Assembly (NCBI GenBank): GCA_036925085.1
Contig: JAUPFP010000001.1
Location: 15,290,842 to 15,354,841, forward strand
Direction of reading: 5' to 3'
DNA length: 64,000 nt
Source of the DNA: Brachycybe producta
Lineage: Eukaryota > Arthropoda > Diplopoda > Playtdesmida > Andrognathidae
Positions 54,946 to 64,000 of the stretch are shown here, one piece after another. Within the stretch, counting starts at the first letter, position 1. Each line of letters starts with the position of its first letter. Below the pieces are notes generated by a model that did no database searches, was not told where the DNA came from, and was given only the letters and a program-made list of their open reading frames with translations. A program made the position numbers and the translations under genes.

Positions 54946-57314
54946 CTTGATGTAGTACTGACTAATAGTCCGGAGTTATTATCCAATGTTAGGGTATCAG
55001 GGGGAATTAGTGATCATCAGATTGTTTTATGTGATGTTAATGCATGTGTGGAAAAAATTTCTGAGGTTAAAAGAGTAGTGTTTCTTTTTAACAAATGTAA
55101 TTGGGATGGTATTAAGTCACATTTGATAGATAATTTTCATAAATTTAAAGAATGTTTTCATCCTCAAAATGTTAATTTGAATTGGTCACGATTTCATAGT
55201 TTAATTTTAAGTGGGTCTTCCTCCTTTATTCCAACCAAGGTAGTTAGAGACTGTGCCACACCAGTATGGTACACAAGCAAAGTTAAAAGGGCTCTTCGTA
55301 AGCAACGCTTAGGGAGGAATAGGGCTAGAAATCACCCAAAATTAGTGAATTGCAATGAATTCTGTATTGCACGCACAGCAGCAAAACGGGAAATCTTGTT
55401 AGCTCACAATAATTTTAAAACAGAAACGCTTGGAGAATGGTTAAAAACGGAAACAAAACTATTTTGGCGTTACATCAAGAACTCTAGGCGAAGTAGAGAA
55501 TCTATTCCTTCTCTGGTTGACACAAATGGGAAGCTTGTTTCAGATCCAGTAGGGAAAGCTACCTTATTAAATGAAGAATACAAGAAGGTCTTCACAATTG
55601 ATGATGGCATACCACATGAGGGTTTTCCTTCAACATCTCTTTGTATGGATCAAATTGTAATAACTGCAGATGGGATAGTCAAGCAACTTCTAAAATTAGA
55701 CTCAAATAAAACCTGTGGTCCAGATGGGATGTATGCTATCATTTTAAAAAATCTTGCATAAGAGTTGGGTCCATACCTTCAGTTAATTTTCCAACAGAGT
55801 TTAGATGTAGGTATTGTACCAGATATGTGGATTAGCTAATGTTAGTCCAATTTTTAAATCAGGAGACAAGTCTCAGGTAAATAATTACAGACCCGTGTCT
55901 TTAACCTCGATAGTTTGCAAGGTCCTTGAACATATTATATATTCCTCTTCAATGAATTTTCTTATGAAAAACAATCTTTTGTGTGATAACCAGCATGGGT
56001 TTCTTAGGGGGCGTTCATGTGAAACCCAGTTTATTCTTTTAGTTATGACCTTCAGAAAATTTTAGACAAAGGCAGTCAGATAGATTTCGTTTTTCTTGAT
56101 CTCTGCAAGGCATTTGACACAGTTTCTCACTCAAAACTAATGACAAAAATTAGTGGGTATCGATTGGGTGAACAGGTGTATAAATGGGTGCATTCTTTTT
56201 TGAGTGATAGGAAACAAAGGGTTGTTGCAGGTGGGTCTGAATCTGACTGGATAGGGGTTACATCAGGGGTTCCTCAGGGTCTGCTTCTGTTTCTTTTATA
56301 TATCAATGACCTCAGCAGTCAAGTTAGCAGCAATTGTCGGCTATTTGCAGATGATACAATAATTTATCGTGAGGTTACCTCTGACAATGATTGCCATATT
56401 ATTGATAGTGACTTGAAAGCAATAGAGGCATGGTGTTCTAAATGGCAACTTCAACTTAATAAGGGAAAATGTTGTGTAATGAGGGTAGCTAGGGGAAGGA
56501 ATCCAATAATATTTCCATATAAAATAGGGGCCATTCCACTTAATAACGTAGATTCTTATAAATATTTGGGGGTAACGATTACAGCTAAGCTTTCTTGGAA
56601 GCTGCATGTCGAACAGATTATTTCCAAGTCTATGCAGATGCTTAGGTTTAATCAACGCATTCTAAGGTGTCCCAGGGAGGTAAAATGTATAGCATATCAA
56701 TCATTAGTACGTCCCCGTCTAGAATACTGCAGCTCCGTGTGGAATCCCCAGACTGAAGACTTAGCTCACTCTATAGAAATGGTCCAACGCAGGGCTGCTA
56801 GGTTTGTTTGTGGTAAATATGGATATGCCGACAGTGTAACTAAAATGCTTTCAGAGTTTGGTTGGGATAGTTTACTTGCAAGACGTTCAGATTTTAGTCT
56901 TAATATCTTTAATTGAATGCTAGAAGGCTCTTGCCCTAAACCTACTTCAAGTAAACTTTGCAGGGCATTATATTTGGGTAGGGGTGATCACTCTAACAAA
57001 GTTGGAGAGATTTTTGCACGAACAGATTCTTATTACTGGTCATTTGTCCCTAGGGCGATTCGACAATGGAACTCACTTGCTGGGGATTTTGTGCAGGAAA
57101 AACGTATTTTATGGGAGTCATAATTTTGTTTTGTTTTGACAATGCATATATTTGCAGCATTAAAAAATATTGAAATTGTTGTTGGGTTTATATCAATAGG
57201 GTTTTATATTTTCTGGTTTTGACAATGCATTTTCTATGCTGCACTTGGACTCTTGTCCCTCTGCCATAGGCCTTTATGGCTGCTTGCAGAGTAATTTTTC
57301 AAATTCAAATTCAA
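54946..57314 (+). mobile_element. 5'-truncated CR1-like LINE, second copy
   Basis: Starts inside ORF2 at VVLTNSPELLSNVR and continues to the same AAATTCAAATTC 3' tail as the element at 1354-5870. It carries the last part of the endonuclease, then RT with FADDTIIY. Highly similar to that copy at nucleotide level but in opposite orientation. Confidence 0.9.
54949..57123 (+). pseudogene. CR1-like ORF2 fragment (endonuclease end plus RT)
   Basis: Endonuclease end (SDHQIVLCDVNACVEKI) and RT (LDSNKTCGPDGMY, NYRPVSLTSIVCKVLEH, SNCRLFADDTIIY, WNSLAGDFVQEKRILWES). Lesions compared with the 1541-4416 copy: TAA at 55759-55761, a 2-nt deletion near 55830, a 1-nt deletion near 56045, a 12-nt in-frame deletion in the GVPQG block (about 56280) and TGA at 56914-56916. 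Dead. Confidence 0.9.
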
Positions 57315-57499
57315 AAATCAAAAAGTCTGTAGATTTCATTTGTGATTCAAACTTATTTTTTCTACTTGCCAAAATATTGTCGGAAAATAATTATAATAAC
57401 ATAATTTGGATGTTATTAATGGTTTACTGCAAGCTGCCTGTGGTAAGCCAAGTGCACTTGATCAAAACATTATATGAATAGAAGTGAAGGTACACTTAC

Positions 57500-57597
57500 T
57501 GGAACGACTAATTCAGCAACTAAATGCTTGCTCCGTTCCTCTTGTATTTTACCGTCTACATCCTCTGTTAGTAAAGCTGGCATTCCAACAAGTGCAT
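57500..57597 (-). CDS. Host gene exon (first visible)
   Basis: Acceptor CTCTTTCATTAG and donor GTAAGTGTAC flank 98 nt. Only one frame is open; it needs one base from an upstream exon, then reads ALVGMPALLTEDVDG and ends AELVVP in phase 0. The upstream exon was not located between 57600 and 64000. The neighbouring CR1-like copy ends about 190 bp below it. Confidence 0.7.
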
Positions 57598-57744
57598 CTA
57601 ATGAAAGAGTAAAATATATCACGTATAAATCTTGCAATGTAATCAATTATGTTTACAATACAAGCATACTTCAACAAACATCAATACCCCACCATTAGCC
57701 CCGAGAATTTGTTGTTGAAATAAGTGATGAAATCATAAAAAAAA

Positions 57745-58120
57745 ACTTAAAAATGAAGTGACTTTTATGAGTCATCCATACAACAGTAAAAATAAATTGA
57801 CTATTCATGTCAACCTCAATAGACCCTATCTGATCAGCATACGAGCCATGTGGCAGGTGGCATAGTACTTTGCTATGAATAAGGAATCCATGTATTTGAA
57901 TAGGGAATTAAAAGTAATTTGAATAGGGAATTAAAAGTAATTTGATGTGACAACATCAGCATCTGAGTATAGGAGTAAACTTTTGGTGTTTCTTGCGATT
58001 GTCTATTGTTTGGTGGCACATCTAAAGTTCACTTATGTAAAGTCAACTGCTTTTTAATTTTTTTTAAATTATATTAATGACTTATTTTTAATTTTAAAAA
58101 TCGTTTTAGTAATTGTTGGG
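57745..58120. mobile_element. MITE related to 25008-27369
   Basis: Shares TTGTTTGGTGGC, AAGTCAACTG(C/A)TTTTTAATTT and TTTTAAAAATCGTTTTAGTAA with the LINE-split MITE, in the same order. It shows what the uninterrupted interior looks like. Confidence 0.65.
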
Positions 58121-58625
58121 TAAGTCTAACTAAATCTACTAAGTCAGACTTTCAGACATTTCATTTTGTAATATAAGAGATAACACATGTGAGGTCATAA
58201 ATTCCTATTATGTAATTAGAAATAAAGAGGGGTCATGTGTTATGAATAACTATGACAATCAAATTCCAGTGAGGTAATAATTCAATTTGTAACCATTGAT
58301 TATTTTACTTTTGGAATGTTTTTCTGTTGGTCACATGGTAACATTCTTGGTCAGTTCCAGTGTATGTAAAGAGCTGGGATTTTCTTCTTCTTACTCATTC
58401 TTGCTTCTGAAAGTCTGTGAGGGTGCCAGTTAAATAGTTGGCCAGATTCATCTTTTTAAAACCATCAGTGCAGGAACTATTTACTGCTTTTGTTTCATCA
58501 TGGTGTATGTTATTATGCCATTATTGTGTAGCCTTTTGTGCTTTATAATAGTCATCATTGACTCATCAATGTGTGAACTATATTTTCAACTGTTCATCTA
58601 TGTCAGCATAGTATGAACTATTTCA
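58121..58625. other. No gene seen
   Basis: AT-rich, no supported frame or element end. Confidence 0.35.
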
Positions 58626-58810
58626 ATCATCTTTCATCTTAAGCAGCATCTCATAATCTAACTTCATATCATCTGGTATTGCATGAAATCCACTCCAGCA
58701 AGAAACAACACTGGTTTGCATGAACACCCTAACTTCATGTTTGGCTCCATTTTTGAGTCGAAGTTGTAATTCCTCTTGACCATGTGCAAGATATTTTATT
58801 TGTATTTCTT
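58626..58810 (-). pseudogene. Coding-like remnant, unassigned
   Basis: The minus strand is open for about 58 codons: KYLAHGQEELQLRLKNGAKH, EVRVFMQTSVVSCWSGFH, AIPDDMKLDYEMLLKMKDD, then a stop. Codon choice and composition look coding. No splice sites fit the host gene. Probably a C-terminal fragment of a TE protein I cannot name. Confidence 0.4.
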
Positions 58811-59550
58811 TGATTATTTAAGTATATTTAAATGCCATTATTTATTCATATTTTGTAAACTAAACAGCTGTTAATATTAATATATTTTATTGTATGTTAT
58901 ATTGTATGTTATGTTATTTTGCCTCACTGCAGTTTTCTTAGGTAAGGGAATTATTAATTACACCCACACTAATTAACCCTTACACACATAAGTACAGATC
59001 CCATTTGTAACGGTTTTCCGACTTCCGTCCCGCTGTCCTGGCAAATTAAGTTCGGGGTGCTAAACGCCCGGATTTTACTTGGCTGTCGGCGTTGATTAAG
59101 GTTTTCATGTTACGTCGAAGTTTAAGTATTTTCTTTTTGTTCAGAAATAATTTTTGTTATAACAATAACAAAAATTAGCTAACAATCGTCAATTTAAGTA
59201 AAGTATAATTTATCGTGCCTCCCCTGTACTCTTCTCAGGGCAGACAACTAATCCGAAAGGTCGTAAAAAAGATTCACTTTCGAATTAGGGTCTTCGTCAC
59301 CTCCCAATCGCATAAAATTACAAATAAAAGACAAGAGCTTTCAAAGCAGTTAAAGTTCCTTTAATGGGGGCTAAGAGATAAATAATGAATTACTATAAAA
59401 AAGAGGGCATAGAAATACTCCCTAAAGAGTGTCTGTAGAGTATAAGGTACTCATCTGTGTGTTGATTCCCTGAGTACAAGTCAGTAGAATTTTCCTTCTC
59501 CATGTATTATAGGTTGATGGCTGGTACAGAGTTTATGTGGGCTGGGTGAA
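58811..59550. other. No gene seen; holds first copy of a 47-bp direct repeat
   Basis: A TGTAACGG start at 59007 recalls LTR ends, but no matching partner end was found. 59161-59207 is repeated exactly at 60690-60736. Confidence 0.4.
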
Positions 59551-60173
59551 GTAATGCCTAGTTCTCACAACCTTCATGTAGCTCGGGCTAAAATAGCCTT
59601 TGCTAAACGACTATGTTCACATGTGAGCAGCTTCGTGACCTGCCTAAAGGTGGCACTGACTACAGCATATTTATTTCATTTTTACAAATTTGGCACTGGC
59701 CATTGTGTGGACATTGTGCTGTGTATAGCCTGCATAATGTATACATAATTGGAGGGAAAATGGCTGCTATTGTCCATACTAACAAAACTGAATTGCATGG
59801 GTCTTCATTGAACACACTAAATGCAACATATTTTAATTGTAGGTAGGTTGATGATAAAGATCAATAAAGATCAATTGATAATTTTAAATTATTTTAATAA
59901 ATTAACAAATAGACTGAAACATCTAACAATGGAAATAGAAAATGAATGACGCCATTTTCTATTCAGATTTATGACCACCAGGTGGCGTACGATCAAGTTA
60001 ACTTTGTTTTGCATTCACACTAAATAATGTGTAGGCTACATATGGGTAACCAAGGCTACCTAACCAAAGCTAACATTTGACATTGACCACCATCTAGTGT
60101 GTTCTCACAACCCTTATACATAGGCTAAGTGTTTAGCCTGAGCTACATGAAGGTTGTGAGAACTAGGCATTAC
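59551..60173. mobile_element. Element with 40-bp terminal inverted repeats
   Basis: GTAATGCCTAGTTCTCACAA at the left is mirrored by TTGTGAGAACTAGGCATTAC at the right, extending through CTTCATGTAGCTC(G/A)GGC. TA (59552-59553 and 60171-60172) may be the target duplication. 77- and 64-codon frames inside show no family. Non-autonomous. Confidence 0.75.
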
Positions 60174-62104
60174 CTTGCTAGTCAGATTACACATTTCACA
60201 TTTCACTCACTTAAAACAATATTTACTCGGACGTTCACAACGCGACAAAAATACAAGAAGAGAAAAACTTCCTTTTGAAATTACTTTTTTATATTATGAA
60301 AAACATAAGAATTGTCATTCTATCTTAACATACATGACTTTGCAGTTTCTGGTCAAGGATTTAATTAAATGAAAATATTCCCTATTACTTTATGACAAAA
60401 TTCTATCTCAATTTACTCGAGGAACTAAACGTTAGAAATTAACCAGACAGCTTGTAATTAAAATACGAAAGTGTGAAAATGCGATTGATTTTGATTTGAG
60501 ATAAGATTTGGTTTCATGTACTGAATTTTAAAAAAGGTTCACATATGATAGAATTAAAGTTAAAAGTTGTTCGATTTCTTTTTTATTTATTGTTTTATGA
60601 CCCTGTTTTTCTTTTCTAATTAAAGGTAACTAGGCATCTATAGTCTATATGTGACAATTATTTTAATATGCTGTTGTGATCACAACAAAAACAATAACAA
60701 AAATTAGCTAACAATCGTCAATTTAAGTAAAGTATAGCTTGTTAGAATAATCTCGTCATGCTCAATTCTAATATGCACATTTTTTATATGAAAATAAAAA
60801 ATACTTGCAAAAGATTAAATTTACAACGTGACATATTTTTACATTTACGTATTTTTTTTGCTTTTAACTTTTATGGTTCGAAGCATTTGATTAATAACGC
60901 ACCATGCAGTATAACATTGCATTTTCACCTCTTATTGTCGAGTGGTTAACATCAACGAAGGTGCAAGGAATTTTAACACAGCTTTACCAGAATAAAAGTT
61001 ATCCTGTTACGCTGCAATATGGAATTTTGAACACTTGTAGATGACACGGTTTTGTGACAAACTGAGCAGCTTGCAATTAATATGTGAATCGCAGAAGACC
61101 TTTGGTTACCAGTTTCCAATGCCTTCACACAAACTGACGGTTTCCAATTAGCATTCGCAACATAGAGCGAGTCTATGGTAATGAGTTCTCTTGCATACGG
61201 CTCTAAGAGGTTAGTTGAGTGAGAATGAGACAACAGTCATCCTCAAACTCAGTTCCCTTTGATGCTGTGACTCAGGGTCAGACTTGTCAGTTATCATACA
61301 TGCCACCAAAAATCGTAAAATTATAACGTGTCCTAAAATTTGCATTGAATCTTGTTTTACTTCTGTATTATTTTGTAAACAGGTATGGAAACCAGTACAC
61401 AAATGCAAATGTACAACATACATACCAAGAAATTGAATAATGCCTTTTAATAAAGCTGACACGGAAGCAGAAATTGAAAAAAAATGCGATGTAAATCGAT
61501 TGTGACCAGTAACCACGATGAAGCGAAGAGCCAGTGAAATGTCCTAAACAAGTAACAATACCTCTGAATTTAAAACAAAAACAACACAAACAAAAAGATA
61601 AATTTATCTTCATTTGCAAATTGATTACGTTCAAGAATGATTGGTTGGATCGGCAAGTCCCTTTTTGCAGAAGTTGACTCAATCGCCATCGATGCCGTTT
61701 ACCAGGAAAATTCAAACTTTCCACTTCAAACTCCCTGCAATATAATTAAACACGTGCAATTACAAGATGAATTCCATATATATAAATTCATTAAAATAAC
61801 ATTCTCTTATTTTCATAATAATATAAAGCTTGTCTGGACAGGTTTTCTATAAAACTAGTAAAATAAGTAAATCCCGAATTGTGAAAATTAACCAGCATAT
61901 GCGGTTTTATTGGGAGGGCTAGTGACGCGATCTAATGCTAAAAAACAACATAAATGATCTAGTTGCATTATTAATAAAAAAACAAGTTCCCGGACTGGTG
62001 CTGTAAAAATTAACTGGCTTATTCAAAGTAGTCTCCTTGTGTTATAATACATCAAAGCCAGTGCAAGTTGCAAGTTGAATATTAGTGGGATTAACAATAA
62101 CACA
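60174..62104. other. No supported gene; second copy of the 47-bp repeat
   Basis: Contains overlapping frames at 60973-61724 (minus) and 61637-61852 (plus), none with a recognisable family. The 61640-61735 stretch is open on both strands and flanked by TATATTGCAG on the minus strand, so a host exon there cannot be excluded. Confidence 0.35.
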
Positions 62105-62330
62105 TTTCACATCATCCGTATACATTATCATCGAGATTAAGATTGTCAGTAAAAATACTATAAAGTATTGGGCCCGGAATACTCCCCTGTATAACACCAC
62201 TAGTAAAATTCACCAACAGTAGAAACTGGACCCTACAATTTCTTTGCAACAACTCAAAAATCCTTGTTAAACAACAAAAATTGTCTGCAGAAAATAATTT
62301 TATACAGTTTCTATAACAAAATCGTGATTA
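62105..62330 (-). pseudogene. Decayed non-LTR reverse transcriptase fragment
   Basis: The minus strand reads FTSGVIQGSIPGPILYSIFT then DNLNLDDNVYGDDVKC, which corresponds to the SGVPQGSVLGPLLF and xADD motifs of CR1/Jockey-type RTs. The frame is broken and the catalytic FADD is changed to YGDD. Too decayed for clade assignment. Confidence 0.65.
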
Positions 62331-63066
62331 ACTCGATGAAACGCTCTTATTGTTAGTTTATACTCCCTTGCTAAGCAGCAACGCGTCCTGCAAAGTTTTA
62401 AAAATGACGTCAGAGCTTCAGGTTTTTGCCTTCACTAGAGCATGACAGTTTAGCTTTGAAGTTGTTCATCTTTTTAAAGCTTAGCAATTCAAAGCACCAA
62501 TCAGAAAATGGATATGCTAATGGGGTGAACAAGTCACACCTTTTATCTTCAAGTAGGGGATGGTTTCTATTGTTTTATGTATCTGTTTTATAGGGTATAA
62601 ATGTTAGAAAATGTCGTAAACCTTGCAAGACCACATGTTTCTATGAACAAGCAGCTAAGCTTTGGCGAGTTAATTTTTAGGAGCTTCAATTGAAAGCTTG
62701 CATATCTTAGCAAAGTTTGGAGTATAAAGCTACCATTAGCAAAGTTTGGAGTATAAACTTGCCCTTACAAAATCAAGATATGCAGCAATAAGCGCTTATT
62801 TCTCATCAATAATTCTACTCAAAATTTAAGCACTCTAATAATTGTCACCAGTCGGACAAACGTTTTTCTCTGCTTACTCGGACTCCTCTCACCCAGGCGG
62901 AATATTTACACATCCTACCTGATTTCGGCACAAGTGAGGAGGAGCTTCTGCTTGTAGCCAATCAGAAGTAACAAAAAGAAATTGACTGTGCAGAGATCTT
63001 TCATACTGTATATACATATATTGTACATATGTATATGTACATGTATGTATATGTATATGTACAGTA
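62331..63066. other. No gene seen
   Basis: A near-duplicate AGCAAAGTTTGGAGTATAAA occurs twice at 62709 and 62738. A TATATG/TACATA-rich tract ends the interval (63005-63065). Confidence 0.4.
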
Positions 63067-63069
63067 TAA

Positions 63070-63112
63070 GGCTGGCGCGACGGCGACTTGTTTTGGCGCC
63101 GTCGCACCAGCC
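63070..63112. repeat. GC-rich hairpin, 16-bp stem
   Basis: GGCTGGCGCGACGGCG (63070-63085), 11-base loop, CGCCGTCGCACCAGCC (63097-63112); 15 of 16 pairs. Strikingly GC-rich in an AT-rich flank; may be fused terminal inverted repeats of a deleted DNA transposon. Confidence 0.7.
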
Positions 63113-63605
63113 CCTACATAAATTACTACATAAATAATTATTAGTAGCAGATGCAGTGTAGAGCTCAAGGACGTTTTTTCTTGTCTCCCGATTTTTTGGC
63201 TATTTTACTAATTTAAACTTGTCATCGGAGGGTATAGTAAGGTGTTTTTAATAGTGCTTTGTCTCCTGAATAGTGGTGAAATCTTATTCCAATTTGGATA
63301 AGTATTTTTTGAGTTAGAGCGATTTTAGTTTAGGACGCCACTTCCTTTGTCTCCTTTTTCTTTGTTTCCTTTGTTTGTGCGCGTTTTTTACACAAAACGC
63401 AACAAATTCCTTATCCAAACTTGGTTTCCTTATAGAATATTGTAGATCTCAGCGTGCCTAACACGCTGGTGAAAGATAGATATCGCATTTTCAAATCAAA
63501 ACTCCACTTTAGGCCCAAAAAGTTTAAAAAAAAGACGCTTAACGTTGACGCTTTTTTCTTCTCTAAAATTATTAGGCTCTTTCTTGCTTTATTATTGTTT
63601 TAACT
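63113..63605 (+). other. Probable leader of the CR1-like element at the window end
   Basis: Pyrimidine-rich sequence ending just before the ORF1 ATG. GGTGAAA(T/G)...TCCAATTTGGATAAG and GCGTGCCTAACACGCTGGTGAAA recall the leader motif CACCAGCGTG at 5821, in matching or inverted sense. Confidence 0.4.
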
Positions 63606-64000
63606 ATGCCTCTTAAGACCTTGACCCCACCTGGTGCTCCTTCCACTCGTTCAGTGCAGGCATCCCATGATATCGCCTGTTTGCGGAAGGAGGTTGCTGA
63701 GTTGAAGCAATTGTTCCTTCGGCATTGCAATGCTCTCCCTACAGTGACTCACGAGATTGCATGCCAGACAAGTGATATTGTGCCTGGCATTTCATCCAAT
63801 GTATCTGTAGGGACTGACTTGGTAGTTAAGAATCAAGAAGCCCAGACAGGAGACGGATGGATGGTGGTCAAAGGCAAAGGATCTCGGCCACAGAGAAAAA
63901 GCTTTGCCAGTGTCGTGGCTAATGGTAGTTCTGCTACCATGGTTGGTAACCGATTTGGTGTGCTGTCTGAGGTTAAGGATATTCCTGCCTCAACATCCAC
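63606..64000 (+). CDS. CR1-like ORF1 N-terminus, runs off the window
   Basis: ATG at 63606 opens 131 codons with no stop to the window edge. MPLKTLTPPGAPSTRSVQAS is followed by a short coiled coil (ACLRKEVAELKQLFLRH), a linker, GDGWMVVKGKGSRPQRKSFA, and VGNRFGVLSEVKDIPA. The coiled coil and the NRFxVL motif occupy the same positions as in the ORF1 at 4463-5593, so an esterase domain is expected just beyond the edge. It is a different element from the other copies. Whether it is intact cannot be judged. Confidence 0.65.
   Translation, partial: MPLKTLTPPGAPSTRSVQASHDIACLRKEVAELKQLFLRHCNALPTVTHEIACQTSDIVPGISSNVSVGTDLVVKNQEAQTGDGWMVVKGKGSRPQRKSFASVVANGSSATMVGNRFGVLSEVKDIPASTS

Larger units (their letters stand above)
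8881..57597 (-). other. Host gene of at least 11 exons, unrecognised product
   Basis: Eleven minus-strand exons (57597-57500, 54074-53991, 51157-51093, 50117-50063, 29839-29758, 29690-29589, 29499-29468, 17738-17645, 16965-16874, 9156-9076, 9000-8881) each have an AG acceptor and a GT donor. Their phases fit at every one of the ten junctions. They total 905 nt, giving 301 uninterrupted codons after an incomplete first codon. Residues are mostly hydrophilic with alternating hydrophobics, suggesting a helical protein; no signal peptide, membrane segment or familiar domain was seen. Introns range from 75 bp to about 20 kb and contain most TEs of the window. Start and stop codons were not found. 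Weak donors at 9075 (GTTTAA), 29467 (GTTTGT) and 51092 (GTAAAA) are the least certain joins. Confidence 0.75.

Noticed and set aside
59007..59550. Possible solo LTR starting TGTAACGG
   Set aside because: No matching TG/CA partner end or target duplication could be found.
60973..61724. Three overlapping minus-strand frames
   Set aside because: No recognisable domain and no exon structure compatible with the host gene; left as unassigned sequence.

Overview
The window looks like AT-rich genomic DNA of a multicellular animal. There are no bacterial operons, many long introns and (TA)n tracts, and most recognisable coding sequence comes from transposable elements (TEs): Ty3/gypsy LTR elements, CR1-like and RTE-like LINEs, hAT-like, Tc1/mariner and foldback DNA transposons, and tRNA-derived SINEs. 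I cannot name the species. TE repertoire and intron structure suit an aquatic invertebrate or an early-branching vertebrate, but this is a guess.

The most important result is easy to miss. Eleven short minus-strand exons between 57597 and 8881 have acceptor and donor dinucleotides and mutually compatible reading phases. Together they give 301 continuous codons of one host protein with no stop. Both ends lie outside what I could follow. The introns (75 bp to about 20 kb) hold nearly all the TEs below. I do not recognise the protein.

Layout from left to right. 1-7650: a decayed Ty3/gypsy pol gene split inside reverse transcriptase by a CR1-like LINE (1354-5870, minus). 8881-9156: last two visible host exons. 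9500-10500: LTR relics. 10745-16660: a SINE, degenerate tandem repeats, a second CR1-like ORF1 fragment and an inverted pair of CCCTAAA-type arrays. 16874-17738: two host exons flanking a mariner-like element. 18039-22796: a solo LTR, then a minus-strand gypsy element (LTR plus gag) interrupted by a hAT-like element with 8-bp target duplications. 23700-27369: a gag fragment, a MITE, and a larger MITE split by an RTE-like LINE with an intact 602-codon reverse transcriptase frame. 27669-29839: a TE-derived gene remnant and three host exons. 30039-33050: a 3-kb foldback element. 33305-39363: a chain of (TA)n, a hAT-like transposon, (TA)n, a palindromic Tc1/mariner element, (TA)n and a DUF659/hAT pseudogene. 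39583-49860: a solo LTR, a plus-strand gypsy element (5' LTR, primer site, gag, protease, RT start) with a nested solo LTR, then a GC-rich block of unrecognised coding sequence split by another solo LTR and closed by an LTR. 49918-57597: a tRNA-like SINE, four host exons, a three-copy repeat, an LTR and a 5'-truncated CR1-like copy. 57745-64000: MITEs, a decayed LINE RT and the start of another CR1-like ORF1 running off the end.

Almost all TE genes carry stops or frameshifts. Apparently uninterrupted frames are the RTE reverse transcriptase and the terminal ORF1 fragment. The genes do not act together in a pathway: the window is an expanded intronic landscape of one host gene with several layers of nested insertion.
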